DNA from: Promethearchaeia archaeon
Lineage (GTDB): Archaea; Asgardarchaeota; Lokiarchaeia; Sigyniarchaeales; SOKP01
Length of the DNA: 64,000 nucleotides
Assembly: GCA_029856155.1 (NCBI GenBank)
Contig: JAHQWL010000052.1
Span: 62,001-126,000, forward strand
Reading direction: 5' to 3'
Below are positions 27,589 through 37,763 of the stretch, piece after piece. Below the pieces are notes generated by a model that searched no databases, was not told the DNA's origin, and was given only the letters and a program-made list of their open reading frames with translations. The translations under genes were made by a program, and so were the position numbers. How positions within the stretch are numbered: the first letter of the stretch is position 1; each line of letters begins with the position of its first letter.

Positions 27589-29991
27589 TCAAATTTCACG
27601 CATCATTAACCACTGGGAATATAATTGAGAGACTTGCATCATGAAATATGCATCGTTTATAGAGCCATTTTTTAATTGTGATATAAGAGTTACAAGTTCA
27701 TTTTTTTTACTCTCATGAAATTGCCGTAATCTATCAGATTCTACTATTTCTTCTAATAATCCCATATATGTGTCCCAATTTATAGTTGTAGGAAGAGTAG
27801 TAGTTACCTCAGCATCTTCTACTTTTTTTATCTTATATAAAGAATGATCCATGTGAAATTGCTTTACGTATTCATAAATCTGTTCACAAACTTTTAGAAA
27901 TTCTTGTGGATTATAGTCAATACCAGGGTCTTGTTTAAGACCTATAGATGTTATATCTATCCATGAAACATCTGTTCCTTTCATAGAAAAGATGGGTATT
28001 TCATATTTACGAGAAAGCTCTAATTCATGAGCACAATCGACTGAATTGAATACAGATTTATTAGTGCCTAAGAAGAATATAACATCACTAATAGGAACAT
28101 TTTTATCCATAAAATCATCAATATTTCCAGCTAAATCTTGCTCACAGAGAAGTACATCATATACTTCAGGTTTAGCTTCTAGATATTCACCTAGTGCAGC
28201 TAATTGGTAAGGTTCATAATCAATAACTGCATGAGAAATAAAAATAGCCATACTAGCTCTTTGTTTGAGATAATCTCGTAAGGTGTCTAAATCACGTTTA
28301 ACTATCAGTTTTTCTTCATCTGATAACGGATTTTCTTCAAACTCAAATGTTTCAAGAGTCTTAAGCGGCCAAAGAACATATGGCAGTGCATCAAATTTAT
28401 TCTTATTTAAATATAGATATTTAATCTTAGAATTTCCCAGACTTTTTGGTAAACTCTCAAGATTGTTTTCATTTAAATCTATGGATTCTAGTTTTTCGCA
28501 TCTTCCAATTGATTCTGGTAAAGAAGTAAAACTATTTTTACGTGCACTAATACTCATAAGTGAAGCCATCTTATCAAGACAATCAGGCAATGAAACTAAA
28601 ACATTTTCATCAACGTTTAAAGTAGTTAAGGAAATTAAATTACAAATAGCAGGAGGTAGACTTATTAATTGATTCTTACTTAAAATTAATTTCTCCAATT
28701 TTTTTAAATCTCCAATTTCGGTTGGTAATCTTTCAATTTCATTACCCTCTAAATGTAATTCTTTTAATTTCTCTAACTTTCCAATACTTGAAGGTAATGT
28801 TTTCATTTTTCCATTCGATACGACCAAATACAACATATCTTTCAATGAACCAATTGATTCAGGAAGTGCTGTTAAGGGAGTATTTCTAATATCAAGAGAA
28901 GATAGTTTCTCTAGATCACCAAAGTTTTCCGGTAAATTAGTTATTTTACAATCTTGAATGCTAAGACGCTCTAATCCCTTCATACGAGCAAAAGAATTTG
29001 GTAAACTGCCTATATTATTTCCACTTAAATCTAGTCCAAACACATTATCTAGATTACCTATTGATTCAGGCAAAGTTTCAATTTGATTGTTTCCCAAATC
29101 TATAGAATTCAAGTTTTGTAAATTACCAATTGATTCTGGAATTTGTTTAATTTGATTATTCTCAAAACGAAAGATTTTCAATGATGTTAAATTGCCAATG
29201 CTTTGTGGTAAGGCTTCAAGTTTATTATCTTTCACAAGAAGGGTTTGTAGAGTTGATAATTTGCCTATTGTATCAGGTAAAATACTCAAACCCATTGAAC
29301 TAATCTCCAACTTCTCAAGCGATATAAGTTCTCCAATAGAGTTTGGTAATTGAGAAATTCGAGTTACTCCTAGATCAAGAGATGTAAGCGATTTAAGTTG
29401 TCCAATATTAGGTGGTATCTCTTCAATGTTATTATGTCTGAGTGAGAAGGTTTTTAAAGAACTCAGATTATACATATTTTCTGGAATTTTAGTAAGTCTA
29501 TTATCACTTAAATCAAGGTCAGTTAATGCTCTACAAGCTTCGATTTCCACGGGTATTTCCCTTAATTTATTAGTACGAAGATCCAATTTTTCTAAATTTT
29601 TAAGATTGGAAATCCAGCTTGGCAGTTCTTTTATTTCATTTACACCCAAATCAAGTTGTTTCAAAGCGGTACAGTTAGCTAAGCTAGAAGGGAGCTCGTA
29701 AAGATTATTTTGTTGTGCCGAAAGCCACTCCAAATTTGTTAAATCCCCTATAGAATCTGGTATAGTTTCAATTTTATTACCATAAAAGAGGAGTGCATTC
29801 AATTTTTTACAATTTCCGATATTTTCTGGTAAGTTTGTGAGCGTCCCTCGAGTTACTTGAATCCGGGTAACATGGTTGTCTTCAACTCGAAAATTATCAG
29901 AATTCCAACTTGAGCCTACTTTTTGTTCCAAATCCTTAAGAACGTCTATCTCTTCTGTAGGAAGGATAAAACCCATATATTCTTTGCTCAT
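27589..29991 (-). CDS. LRR-TIR protein, large (about 22 leucine-rich repeats)
   Basis: The 800-residue protein has about 22 tandem 23-residue leucine-rich repeats of the form LPxSIGNLxxLxxLxLxxN (residues about 45-555). A TIR-like domain follows at about 580-680 (FISHAVID at its start, then VIFFLGTNKSVFNSVDCAHEL). Glu656 in DCAHEL sits where the catalytic Glu of TIR NADases lies. The last 110 residues are helical. No signal peptide or membrane helix is seen. Its start overlaps the preceding gene by four bases (ATGA), so the two are cotranscribed. Confidence 0.8.
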   Translation of the reverse strand: MSKEYMGFILPTEEIDVLKDLEQKVGSSWNSDNFRVEDNHVTRIQVTRGTLTNLPENIGNCKKLNALLFYGNKIETIPDSIGDLTNLEWLSAQQNNLYELPSSLANCTALKQLDLGVNEIKELPSWISNLKNLEKLDLRTNKLREIPVEIEACRALTDLDLSDNRLTKIPENMYNLSSLKTFSLRHNNIEEIPPNIGQLKSLTSLDLGVTRISQLPNSIGELISLEKLEISSMGLSILPDTIGKLSTLQTLLVKDNKLEALPQSIGNLTSLKIFRFENNQIKQIPESIGNLQNLNSIDLGNNQIETLPESIGNLDNVFGLDLSGNNIGSLPNSFARMKGLERLSIQDCKITNLPENFGDLEKLSSLDIRNTPLTALPESIGSLKDMLYLVVSNGKMKTLPSSIGKLEKLKELHLEGNEIERLPTEIGDLKKLEKLILSKNQLISLPPAICNLISLTTLNVDENVLVSLPDCLDKMASLMSISARKNSFTSLPESIGRCEKLESIDLNENNLESLPKSLGNSKIKYLYLNKNKFDALPYVLWPLKTLETFEFEENPLSDEEKLIVKRDLDTLRDYLKQRASMAIFISHAVIDYEPYQLAALGEYLEAKPEVYDVLLCEQDLAGNIDDFMDKNVPISDVIFFLGTNKSVFNSVDCAHELELSRKYEIPIFSMKGTDVSWIDITSIGLKQDPGIDYNPQEFLKVCEQIYEYVKQFHMDHSLYKIKKVEDAEVTTTLPTTINWDTYMGLLEEIVESDRLRQFHESKKNELVTLISQLKNGSINDAYFMMQVSQLYSQWLMMREI

Positions 29992-32372
29992 TGTTGTCCA
30001 CCTCCAAGATATTGTTGCATAACCTTCTTTTGTTGCATAAAACCCATGAAAAAGCCAGAAAGTTGAGAAAGAAATAATCCTTCTCCTCCGACCTTAGCGG
30101 ATTGTAGGCTATTATATATTCCAGTTAAAGATTCCTTGTTCTTTTCAAAAAATTCTTTCATCTCTGGCAAATGAATAATGCGATCAAGTTCAGCTTTAAA
30201 AGTTCCAAAACCAGTAGGATCACCTACTTCAGCAGCCGCTTCTTTTAGAAGAATGGAGGTTTTATCTTTAAAGATATTGTGTGAACGTTTTAATTGTTGG
30301 ATATAACTATATACATTCTCACAAAAACCATCGAAATCAGCTGGTGTAAATTCATGTCCTAACTCACGGCTAAGATCGGCACTGGATAGGTCGCCCCAAC
30401 TAACATCCAAACCCTTTAAAGGCACTACTTGAATACCCTGATTCTTAGCATTTTTTAAGATTTTAATCATTTCCGGGGAATTAATAGAGCCGGCTGTGGC
30501 AAGAAAAAGAACTAAATCAGTAGCATTAAGGTTAGATTCAATTGGAGGAAGAATAGCAAATATTTCACTTTTAGCTTCTAAAAATTCAGATAATTCTGAT
30601 ATACGATGAGCCTCTGCATCTACTTCAGTATGAATTAACATAACTGCTATACTTGCTCGCTGACGACAATATTCTAAAATAGCATTAGTATCTCTTTCGG
30701 CAATAGCTTGTTCTTCCTCTGAGAAAGGATTACCAGCAATGTCTAGATCCTTTAAAGATTCCATTATATATATAAAATATGGAATATGTTTGAGTTGATT
30801 CTCACCTATACTTAAGTCTCTTAAATTCAATTTAGTTATATGCTCAGGAATTTCGCTTAACTCGTTATCAGCAATCCAAAAAGTATCCAATGATTCTAAA
30901 TTTGAGATAGAATCAGGTAACGATGTTATTTTATTACCACGTAAAAAAAGTCTGGTTAATAATTTTAACTGGTCAATGCATTCAGGAATTGACCCTATAT
31001 TATTGTATGAAAGAACCAAATCATCTAATTTTTCCAATTTACAAAGGGAGGGAGGAATATTTGAAATTCTATTACTTCCAAGATCTAAATTAGTTAAATT
31101 AGTTAATTCTCCTATTGATTCTGGGATTTCGGTTATACGATTTGTGCTTAAATTAACTTTTTTAAGGGAAGTTAACTCTCCAAAATTAGCAGGAAGGGAT
31201 CTTAAACCATTACTTTCACATGTAAATTTTCTAAGTTTTTTCAAATTACAAAAGGACTGAGGAAGTTCCATGATTGCATTATATACTGCTTTATCGTCAT
31301 TGGTTGACCAAGATCCATTTAAATTTAACTCTTCCAACTCTATTAGATTACCAAAACTTTCGGGTAATGAATCAATTTTATTCCATTGAAGATCTAAGAA
31401 TCTTAATTTGGTTAAATTTCCTATTGTATCAGGTAAAAGATCCAATTCTTTCATTACTAAATTTAGCCCAATTACGTGTTTATTGTCACAAGCGAAACCA
31501 AAATGGCTTACATCGACTGGTTTCTCAGAGGTTTCTCGCTTATATTGTTCGATTCTGCCTTCTTGCGACTCTTGTGGAGCTTGTGTTTGATCTCCATACT
31601 GAGCGAGAATATTTTGAATATTTTGATGGACTGCTTGAGCATGTTGTTTAGCGGCCTGGATAGCTGATTCTTCAGTCATGCCCAATAAAGGTTTCAAACC
31701 TGCTAAAGTTGGATCAGCAACACCCAATTGTTCAATTCCAACATCAAAAGTTTTTTTCAATTGCTCTTGATATTCTGGAGTAATCATTGAATCATAATAT
31801 TTGATACTTTCCTTTTCCAATTCTTCAAGGGTTATTTGAGTAAACATTAAATCCTGAATTCTTTGAGTTTCTTGTTTATTTATTTTTTGAAGTTTAAAGT
31901 TTTCCTGCATAAACAATGCCATTGCTTTTCCTTTTTGTTGCGCTTTCTCCTCGTCCATCTCTAGCATGGATTTTATTTGCTGAACAGATGGATGGTTTTC
32001 TCCATACATAGGTATGAGCATATTAAGCTGTGTTTGAAGATTTGCTTTCATTGCTGGGTTGACTTGCGCCATATATTGACTTATATAGGTATTTTCCAAC
32101 TGTTCCAACGATAATTGTGCCAATTGTTCCTGTGTTGCTGCTTGAGCTTTAAATGCTTGAGCTTGCTGATTTAGAATGGTCTCGACAGACATTTGAGTTG
32201 AAGCAGGTTGGTATGCCATCATCTGCTGTGCATATTGCTCTTTACTTTCATCCCTATTTTCACGACAAGGGATTTTCTCTGCTATTAATTTCTCAATTTC
32301 CTCAAGGAATTCTGCTTCTGATGCTACTAAAAAAACACCATTATATTCTTTTAATTCTTCAATAATTATCAC
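29988..32372 (-). CDS. LRR-TIR paralogue with long N-terminal helical region
   Basis: The 794-residue protein starts with about 270 residues of Gln/Ala-rich helix. It then has about ten LRRs (residues about 310-555, including LPDTIGNL, LPESFGNL and IPESIGEL) and a divergent TIR-like domain (about 573-690). The usual FISH strand reads VMLIHTEV and the catalytic region reads SPEMIKIL, with Glu634 possibly in place. A helical tail follows. It is the first gene of the minus-strand pair and ends with a four-base overlap with the next LRR-TIR gene. The degenerate TIR may be regulatory. Confidence 0.75.
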   Translation of the reverse strand: MIIIEELKEYNGVFLVASEAEFLEEIEKLIAEKIPCRENRDESKEQYAQQMMAYQPASTQMSVETILNQQAQAFKAQAATQEQLAQLSLEQLENTYISQYMAQVNPAMKANLQTQLNMLIPMYGENHPSVQQIKSMLEMDEEKAQQKGKAMALFMQENFKLQKINKQETQRIQDLMFTQITLEELEKESIKYYDSMITPEYQEQLKKTFDVGIEQLGVADPTLAGLKPLLGMTEESAIQAAKQHAQAVHQNIQNILAQYGDQTQAPQESQEGRIEQYKRETSEKPVDVSHFGFACDNKHVIGLNLVMKELDLLPDTIGNLTKLRFLDLQWNKIDSLPESFGNLIELEELNLNGSWSTNDDKAVYNAIMELPQSFCNLKKLRKFTCESNGLRSLPANFGELTSLKKVNLSTNRITEIPESIGELTNLTNLDLGSNRISNIPPSLCKLEKLDDLVLSYNNIGSIPECIDQLKLLTRLFLRGNKITSLPDSISNLESLDTFWIADNELSEIPEHITKLNLRDLSIGENQLKHIPYFIYIMESLKDLDIAGNPFSEEEQAIAERDTNAILEYCRQRASIAVMLIHTEVDAEAHRISELSEFLEAKSEIFAILPPIESNLNATDLVLFLATAGSINSPEMIKILKNAKNQGIQVVPLKGLDVSWGDLSSADLSRELGHEFTPADFDGFCENVYSYIQQLKRSHNIFKDKTSILLKEAAAEVGDPTGFGTFKAELDRIIHLPEMKEFFEKNKESLTGIYNSLQSAKVGGEGLFLSQLSGFFMGFMQQKKVMQQYLGGGQQ

Positions 32373-32516
32373 CTAATAGGAATTATGATTAAAATTTTGA
32401 TTGTGTATATTGATATGTACAATTAATGAAGCTTAAGAATTTTTATATGTTTGCTTTCATATATTAACAAATCAAATGAAAATTATTTGAAATTAATCTA
32501 ATAAACAGTGACAAAG
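32373..32516. promoter_or_regulatory. Divergent promoter region between LRR-TIR and WD40 operons
   Basis: About 140 bases separate the two divergent start codons. It is AT-rich, with TTTATATG and CATATATTAA stretches that could be TATA elements, and no clear palindrome. Confidence 0.35.
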
Positions 32517-34964
32517 ATGGAAATAAACTCTTTCAAAAGAGGCAATTCTAGAAAATCTAACTATGAGCAGACATCTAGTGAAGCAAAAATATCTAAAAAA
32601 GTAATAGATTCCGTATTATCGCAACATACACTTGAAGTAAGGGATATCGAAATTAGTCCTGATGGTAAATTCTTAATATCTTGCTCTGAATGTGAAGAAA
32701 ACGAAAATCCATATATAATAGTTTGGAATGTTGATGAGCTTCTAGAAGGAGACACTAAACCTGAAATTATACTCCACGCAGAGAAAAAAGATATTCAAAA
32801 TACCAAAATTACTAATTGGTTATTATGTGTTGATTCTGCAGTTATAGAATTAGGAAACATTAAATGGTGGGTCATATGTGCTGGAAGCATAATTGGAGAT
32901 ATCTACATTTGGTGTTTCAGGCGTACCCTTGATTCAAGGAAATGGGATTTTGAGAATTATAAATCTATTATCTTGTCTGGAAGTAATGGAACCTTTGGAA
33001 ATTATCCAAATGCCATTTTTGATATTAAGATTCAAAATAATATAAATCAAAATAACTTACTTGATTTATACTATGTTTTAAATAATATCCATACTACTTG
33101 GAAAGAAAAAACTTATGATAACACACTTAATAAGTTGACAATATCGATCGATGAATTAGGAATGATTAGAACAGTAGATAAACCTAAAATTATTGGTACA
33201 AATGATGTGTGGATAACAAAAATAATGGTCAATAGAGATCTTAAAGATGAATTAATAATTACAGGCTCTAAAGAAGGAAAAGTTAATTTATGGAATCTTA
33301 GCGCTGGAACTGATTCAACATTAATAGGTGAACATGATGGATCAATTACGGATATAAGCATAATTAGAAATGGTAAAATGATTGCGTCTTCTTCTAATGA
33401 TACGAAAATAACTATTTGGGAAAAAGATAATCAAAACAAATATCATAAGAAAAAAGATCTTATAGGGCATACAGAAGCTGTTTTAACAATTGATATTCAG
33501 ACTGATGACAATTATTTACTTTCTGCAGGTAAAGACAATACTATTAAAATCTGGGATTTAAATGAATTAACTTGGATAAGAAGTATAGATATGCATTATT
33601 ATGTAGATAAATATGAAAAAAATTTAAAAACTACTGTAAAAGGAGTTCAGATAAAGGGACTAAATTTTATTAGAAATATTAAAATAACTCCTGATAATCG
33701 ATATGTATTTATATCAAAATATGACAAAATAATTATTCTACGTAATTTTGGCTCTGTATGGCATTTCATCCAACAGTTAAAATTTATTAAAAATTATGAT
33801 CCCGAGTTATATCGAAAAATTTATGGAGATAATTTAAGGCAAATTGCTAAATATAGTCCAGAAAATCTAGAGTCCCTCAATAAAATGTATAATATCATAA
33901 AAAACCGTTTAATAAAAAACAGGAAACTTGAATTAGCAGGCAAAACAGAACAAAAAATAGACTATAATATGCGTGAATTAAGCCCCCTTTTTATACCTTC
34001 ATTTATGAAATTTGAGCCCAAATTAAAAGCCCAAAAGGAATTCATTTTAGGTGTACAACAAAATTATGAAGCTTTTTGGCATAGCATAAGAAATTCTATA
34101 TTTAAACTGCCTGATACCCCTTGGGGTTTCAAGTTATATATCACCACTTCAGAAATGGATGAAAAGATTGAAGATTCAAATTTCGTAGAAATAACTGCTC
34201 TGACAGGAGAGATGCCTTACATCATTTTAAAAGATCGAACTCAAGCTCAAATCCGATTTCTAATGGTATTAAATAGAGCTCAAACAAGTTTTATCCCTTT
34301 AATAAACAATATTACCATAGATATTGAAGATGATAGAGGAGATAAAGATACTTTAGTATTTTCTGATTTTACATATTCAAAAAATTTCCTTCGAATTTTA
34401 ACAAATCCTACTCGGTCCTTAGATAAAGTTAAACAAATAAATGAGCCAGAGCACATATATTACGCAGATTGTACATTTCAGATTGATGAAGGTTATAGTG
34501 TTGAGGATTTTGCTAATATTTTCATAAGAAAAATTACAATAGAATATACAGCTAATTTAGAACCCGCAGAATCAACAACAAGCGATGAAGAGGATTTCAA
34601 AATCATTGAAGCTTTTAAAAGCAATTTTATATATCCACTAACACCGAAGACTAAGATCCAAATCGGAAAAGGTTTAAAATCAAAATTAGGGAAAATTATT
34701 GATGAATATTTTGCTAAAATAATCGTTGTAGAATTTTTATTAAGTTTTTGGGGGTTTATTGAAGGCGGTTTACCCTCTATAATCCCCAATTTTGAGATGC
34801 CTGATTTGATTTCAATGCTGGTAAATCTAGCATCAATAAGTATTATTGCAATAATTTTCATAATGATGATAGTGCAATCACGTAGTGGAAAGAAAAGAGA
34901 TATTGATATAGATGAATTGGATGAGAAAATGAGAAAAAGGAGGCGAAAGAAATTTGGAAAATAA
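32517..34964 (+). CDS. WD40-repeat protein with C-terminal membrane helices
   Basis: From the ATG at 32517 the protein has 815 residues. Several WD40 repeats occupy about residues 35-365: DIEISPDGKFLISCSE, GSKEGKVNLWNL, HDGSITDISII with NDTKITIWEK, and GHTEAVLTIDIQ with KDNTIKIWDL. The middle region to about 700 is mixed and unrecognised. Two hydrophobic segments near the C-terminus (about 740-800) should anchor it in the membrane. A GTG at 32508 would add three residues, but GTGA with five bases before the ATG favours the ATG. It overlaps the next gene by 11 bases. Confidence 0.75.
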   Translation: MEINSFKRGNSRKSNYEQTSSEAKISKKVIDSVLSQHTLEVRDIEISPDGKFLISCSECEENENPYIIVWNVDELLEGDTKPEIILHAEKKDIQNTKITNWLLCVDSAVIELGNIKWWVICAGSIIGDIYIWCFRRTLDSRKWDFENYKSIILSGSNGTFGNYPNAIFDIKIQNNINQNNLLDLYYVLNNIHTTWKEKTYDNTLNKLTISIDELGMIRTVDKPKIIGTNDVWITKIMVNRDLKDELIITGSKEGKVNLWNLSAGTDSTLIGEHDGSITDISIIRNGKMIASSSNDTKITIWEKDNQNKYHKKKDLIGHTEAVLTIDIQTDDNYLLSAGKDNTIKIWDLNELTWIRSIDMHYYVDKYEKNLKTTVKGVQIKGLNFIRNIKITPDNRYVFISKYDKIIILRNFGSVWHFIQQLKFIKNYDPELYRKIYGDNLRQIAKYSPENLESLNKMYNIIKNRLIKNRKLELAGKTEQKIDYNMRELSPLFIPSFMKFEPKLKAQKEFILGVQQNYEAFWHSIRNSIFKLPDTPWGFKLYITTSEMDEKIEDSNFVEITALTGEMPYIILKDRTQAQIRFLMVLNRAQTSFIPLINNITIDIEDDRGDKDTLVFSDFTYSKNFLRILTNPTRSLDKVKQINEPEHIYYADCTFQIDEGYSVEDFANIFIRKITIEYTANLEPAESTTSDEEDFKIIEAFKSNFIYPLTPKTKIQIGKGLKSKLGKIIDEYFAKIIVVEFLLSFWGFIEGGLPSIIPNFEMPDLISMLVNLASISIIAIIFIMMIVQSRSGKKRDIDIDELDEKMRKRRRKKFGK

Positions 34965-35820
34965 AATTTTAAATATTATTATAACCTGTTCGGTTCAAAA
35001 TGATTTTATCGAACAGTTAGATATTCACCCTGCACCAGAAGATAATTTAAAATTAGGATACGAACAAGTTTCAAATAAATGGATGGAGTATTTTTTAAAT
35101 CAGAATAGAGAAACAAGTGAAGCAAATGTAAACCAATTTATATCATGGTTAAAACTAAATGCTAGTAATGAAATGATTGGTGGATCTCTATCATATCATC
35201 ATATCTTAGAATATTTTAGACATAGAGTTCATATCGATTATGATGAGACAAGAAGATTATGGGAAGGAGATAGAGTAAGCCAGTTTATAAAAGATTTAAT
35301 GAATAAAGCTTCTGAATCAAATTCAAGTGAAACTAGTGGAGTAGAGTATCAATGCATTCATTTAAGGGATTGGCATGACCAAACCGACGAATCACAAAAA
35401 GGAGAAATGGATCTTTTTGGACCTCACTGCATAAAAGGTACTTATGGAGCAAAATTTATATCACCATTGAATGAATTAATTCAAGAACATCATGATTTTA
35501 ACGTGATAATAAATTCAAATAGTCTTAGTTCATTTGACGAGACAGATCTCGAATCTGTAATAGAAACAATTATTAGAAATGCAGGTAGTTCTCATAAAGA
35601 AGTAAAAATAGGAGTTTTTGGCGTTATAACTAATGTAAAAGTATTTCTTTTAACGTTTGAACTAATGGTTATCCATAAATTTAAGAATGTTTATGTCTGC
35701 GGTGATTTCTGTGCAGGTTTTGACAAGCAAGGGCATGATACGGGTATTAACTCAATGAGAAATATATTAGCAGCAAATATTGTAGATCAAAATAGATTTA
35801 GAGAAATCTTTAATATATAA
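34954..35820 (+). CDS. Isochorismatase/nicotinamidase-fold pseudoenzyme
   Basis: The 288-residue protein follows the isochorismatase pattern: SVQNDF (Asp17, catalytic position), HLRDWHD, GPHCIKGTYGAKF, SSFDETDLE and GVITNVKVFLL. In active members a Lys four residues before the S-A-F motif and a Cys in D-V-C-V are essential. Here the corresponding places hold Ser188 (or Asn187) and Lys229. Asp17 alone remains, so the protein is probably non-catalytic and may bind nicotinamide-like ligands or act as a scaffold. Translational overlap with the WD40 gene suggests a complex. Confidence 0.7.
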   Translation: MENKILNIIITCSVQNDFIEQLDIHPAPEDNLKLGYEQVSNKWMEYFLNQNRETSEANVNQFISWLKLNASNEMIGGSLSYHHILEYFRHRVHIDYDETRRLWEGDRVSQFIKDLMNKASESNSSETSGVEYQCIHLRDWHDQTDESQKGEMDLFGPHCIKGTYGAKFISPLNELIQEHHDFNVIINSNSLSSFDETDLESVIETIIRNAGSSHKEVKIGVFGVITNVKVFLLTFELMVIHKFKNVYVCGDFCAGFDKQGHDTGINSMRNILAANIVDQNRFREIFNI

Positions 35821-35942
35821 CAAGTTATTTTTTTTTCTTTTCTTTATTATTCTCTTTAAGGTTATTTTTTATTACAAAAGAACTTATTTTAATTTAAAAT
35901 TTTTATACATATTAGAAGATATGAAATTAATTTAATAATAAT

Positions 35943-36887
35943 ATGACCGCAAAACAATTACAGGAAGAAATATTAAGCTTAAAGAAAAAAAATGATGTCA
36001 CAATTTTAGCACATTATTATCAACCAATTGAAATACAAGAAATTGCTGATTTTTTAGGAGATTCTCTTGAATTATCAAGTACCGCAAAAGAAAAGGCAAA
36101 CTCAGAATATATAATTTTTGCTGGAGTCGATTTTATGGCAGAAACAGCTTCGATACTAAATCCTGATAAGCATATATTAATCCCTAATCCAGAATCTTGT
36201 TGTCCTATGGCAGCTTTCCTTACTCCTGAAATGGTATTGGAATTTAAGAAAAAAAATCGGGGGTTACCTGCAGTTGTATATGTAAATTCAACTGCAACTG
36301 TAAAAGCGGAATCTGATATCTGTTGTACATCTGCTAATGCAGTTAAAATTGTCGAAAAAATTAGTCATGAATTTGATATTGATTCTGTTTTATTTGGACC
36401 TGATGCAAATTTAGCAGATTATACTGAACAATTATCTAAAATACATACAATTAAAATGCCTGAGAATGGACATTGTTATGTTCATTCACAAATTATCAAA
36501 GAGGATATAAAAATAATAACGGAAAAATATCCTAAAGCAGAACTTCTCGTTCACCCAGAATGTATTAGGGAAGTAAGAGAGTTAGCAAAACTTGTGGGTT
36601 CAACTACTGGTATGTATAATTATGTTAAAGAGAGTAATTCTAATATTAATGAATTCATAATAGGAACGGAAGTAGGACTTTTAGAACGATTAACTCAAGA
36701 TTTTCCAACGAAGAGGTTTTATCTTGCAAAAGAAAAACTAATTTGCCATAACATGAAAAAACATAATCTTGATTTAATTAAATATCTCTTAGAGAATTTG
36801 GATGATAAAACATTTGAGGTTAAAGTACCTCTTAAAATTGCGGAACGTGCTATAAAACCAATTGAAAAAATGTTAGAATTTTCATAA
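35943..36887 (+). CDS. nadA: Quinolinate synthase
   Basis: The 314-residue protein has the NadA core, with AHYYQPIEIQEIADFLGDSL at the N-terminus. The three iron-sulfur ligand regions are present: SDICCTSANA, LVHPECIREV and KLICHNMK. It makes quinolinate from iminoaspartate and dihydroxyacetone phosphate for NAD synthesis. No nadB, nadC or aspartate dehydrogenase gene is in the window. It follows the pseudo-isochorismatase by 122 bases on the same strand. Confidence 0.9.
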   Translation: MTAKQLQEEILSLKKKNDVTILAHYYQPIEIQEIADFLGDSLELSSTAKEKANSEYIIFAGVDFMAETASILNPDKHILIPNPESCCPMAAFLTPEMVLEFKKKNRGLPAVVYVNSTATVKAESDICCTSANAVKIVEKISHEFDIDSVLFGPDANLADYTEQLSKIHTIKMPENGHCYVHSQIIKEDIKIITEKYPKAELLVHPECIREVRELAKLVGSTTGMYNYVKESNSNINEFIIGTEVGLLERLTQDFPTKRFYLAKEKLICHNMKKHNLDLIKYLLENLDDKTFEVKVPLKIAERAIKPIEKMLEFS

Positions 36888-36936
36888 TTAATAAAAATTG
36901 AGATTTAAGATTTCTTAAATTATATCTTTTGAAAAA

Positions 36937-37737
36937 ATGTCATTTATTATATTTATAGCATGTTATTTTACTTGCATAGTTATTTTTGGTATTGTTATGA
37001 TCGTGGTTTACATAACAAAATATAAAGATCTTCCTATCGAAATTTGGAAACCCGACGCAGCATGGACTCGGGCATCAATCTACTTTTCTTTCTGTAATAT
37101 TATTATAATATTATCTGGCACTGCAGAACGGATACTAAACCAACCTTTATTTACTCTAATACAAATTACCAATCCTTATTGGGTTGTATATTGTTGTTTT
37201 TGTTTTATCTATGTATTTTTTGCATATTGGATTTTATGGTCTCGAATGACACTCACCTTTAATCGTAAGTATTATATTGGCTCAGAGATTATATTTGGTC
37301 TTATTTGGGGTTTCAGTACGGGAGGACTCCTTCTTTCATTTTATCATCTTTGGGGTTTAATAAATATACCTAGTTTGGTTCATTATTTACTTACTTTCGC
37401 CTCTATGGGGATATGGCAGTATTTTTTTCAAGATTATTTCTGGGACATTTATGTTAGCCCAGAACATGATACTCCGAAGTCGATTATTATCAAAACTTTA
37501 GTCTGTCATATCCCTAATGTAGCAATTACTCTGGGATTTCTAACTTTATGGAATAATTATGCTATCTTTATAGCATTCTACATTTTTGCATTAATTGCAT
37601 CAACTATTTTTCAAAAATTCCCAGCTCCTTGGGCTAAGGGAATATTCCACGCACCAATGATTAAGCCTGGAATCGGAGGACTTCCACATGGTTCAGGATA
37701 TTTAGGAGATATAGCGCAACCTAAGGAAAAGATATAG
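36937..37737 (+). CDS. Polytopic membrane protein
   Basis: The 266-residue protein has about seven membrane helices and many aromatic residues. A TASMGIWQYFFQDYFWD-like segment sits in a loop, and the C-terminus is a soluble Gly/Pro-rich tail (GIGGLPHGSGYLGD). I do not recognise the family. It lies 49 bases downstream of nadA and may be cotranscribed. Confidence 0.7.
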   Translation: MSFIIFIACYFTCIVIFGIVMIVVYITKYKDLPIEIWKPDAAWTRASIYFSFCNIIIILSGTAERILNQPLFTLIQITNPYWVVYCCFCFIYVFFAYWILWSRMTLTFNRKYYIGSEIIFGLIWGFSTGGLLLSFYHLWGLINIPSLVHYLLTFASMGIWQYFFQDYFWDIYVSPEHDTPKSIIIKTLVCHIPNVAITLGFLTLWNNYAIFIAFYIFALIASTIFQKFPAPWAKGIFHAPMIKPGIGGLPHGSGYLGDIAQPKEKI

Positions 37738-37763
37738 CAAATAACTATAAAGTAATTATTATT

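Noticed and set aside
28283..29701. Antisense open frames inside the LRR-TIR gene
   Set aside because: They are produced by the regular repeat codon pattern of the LRR gene on the other strand.
27589..32372. Periodic DNA repeats that could suggest a CRISPR array
   Set aside because: The periodicity is 69 bases (23 codons), in frame and diverged, so it is protein repeats.
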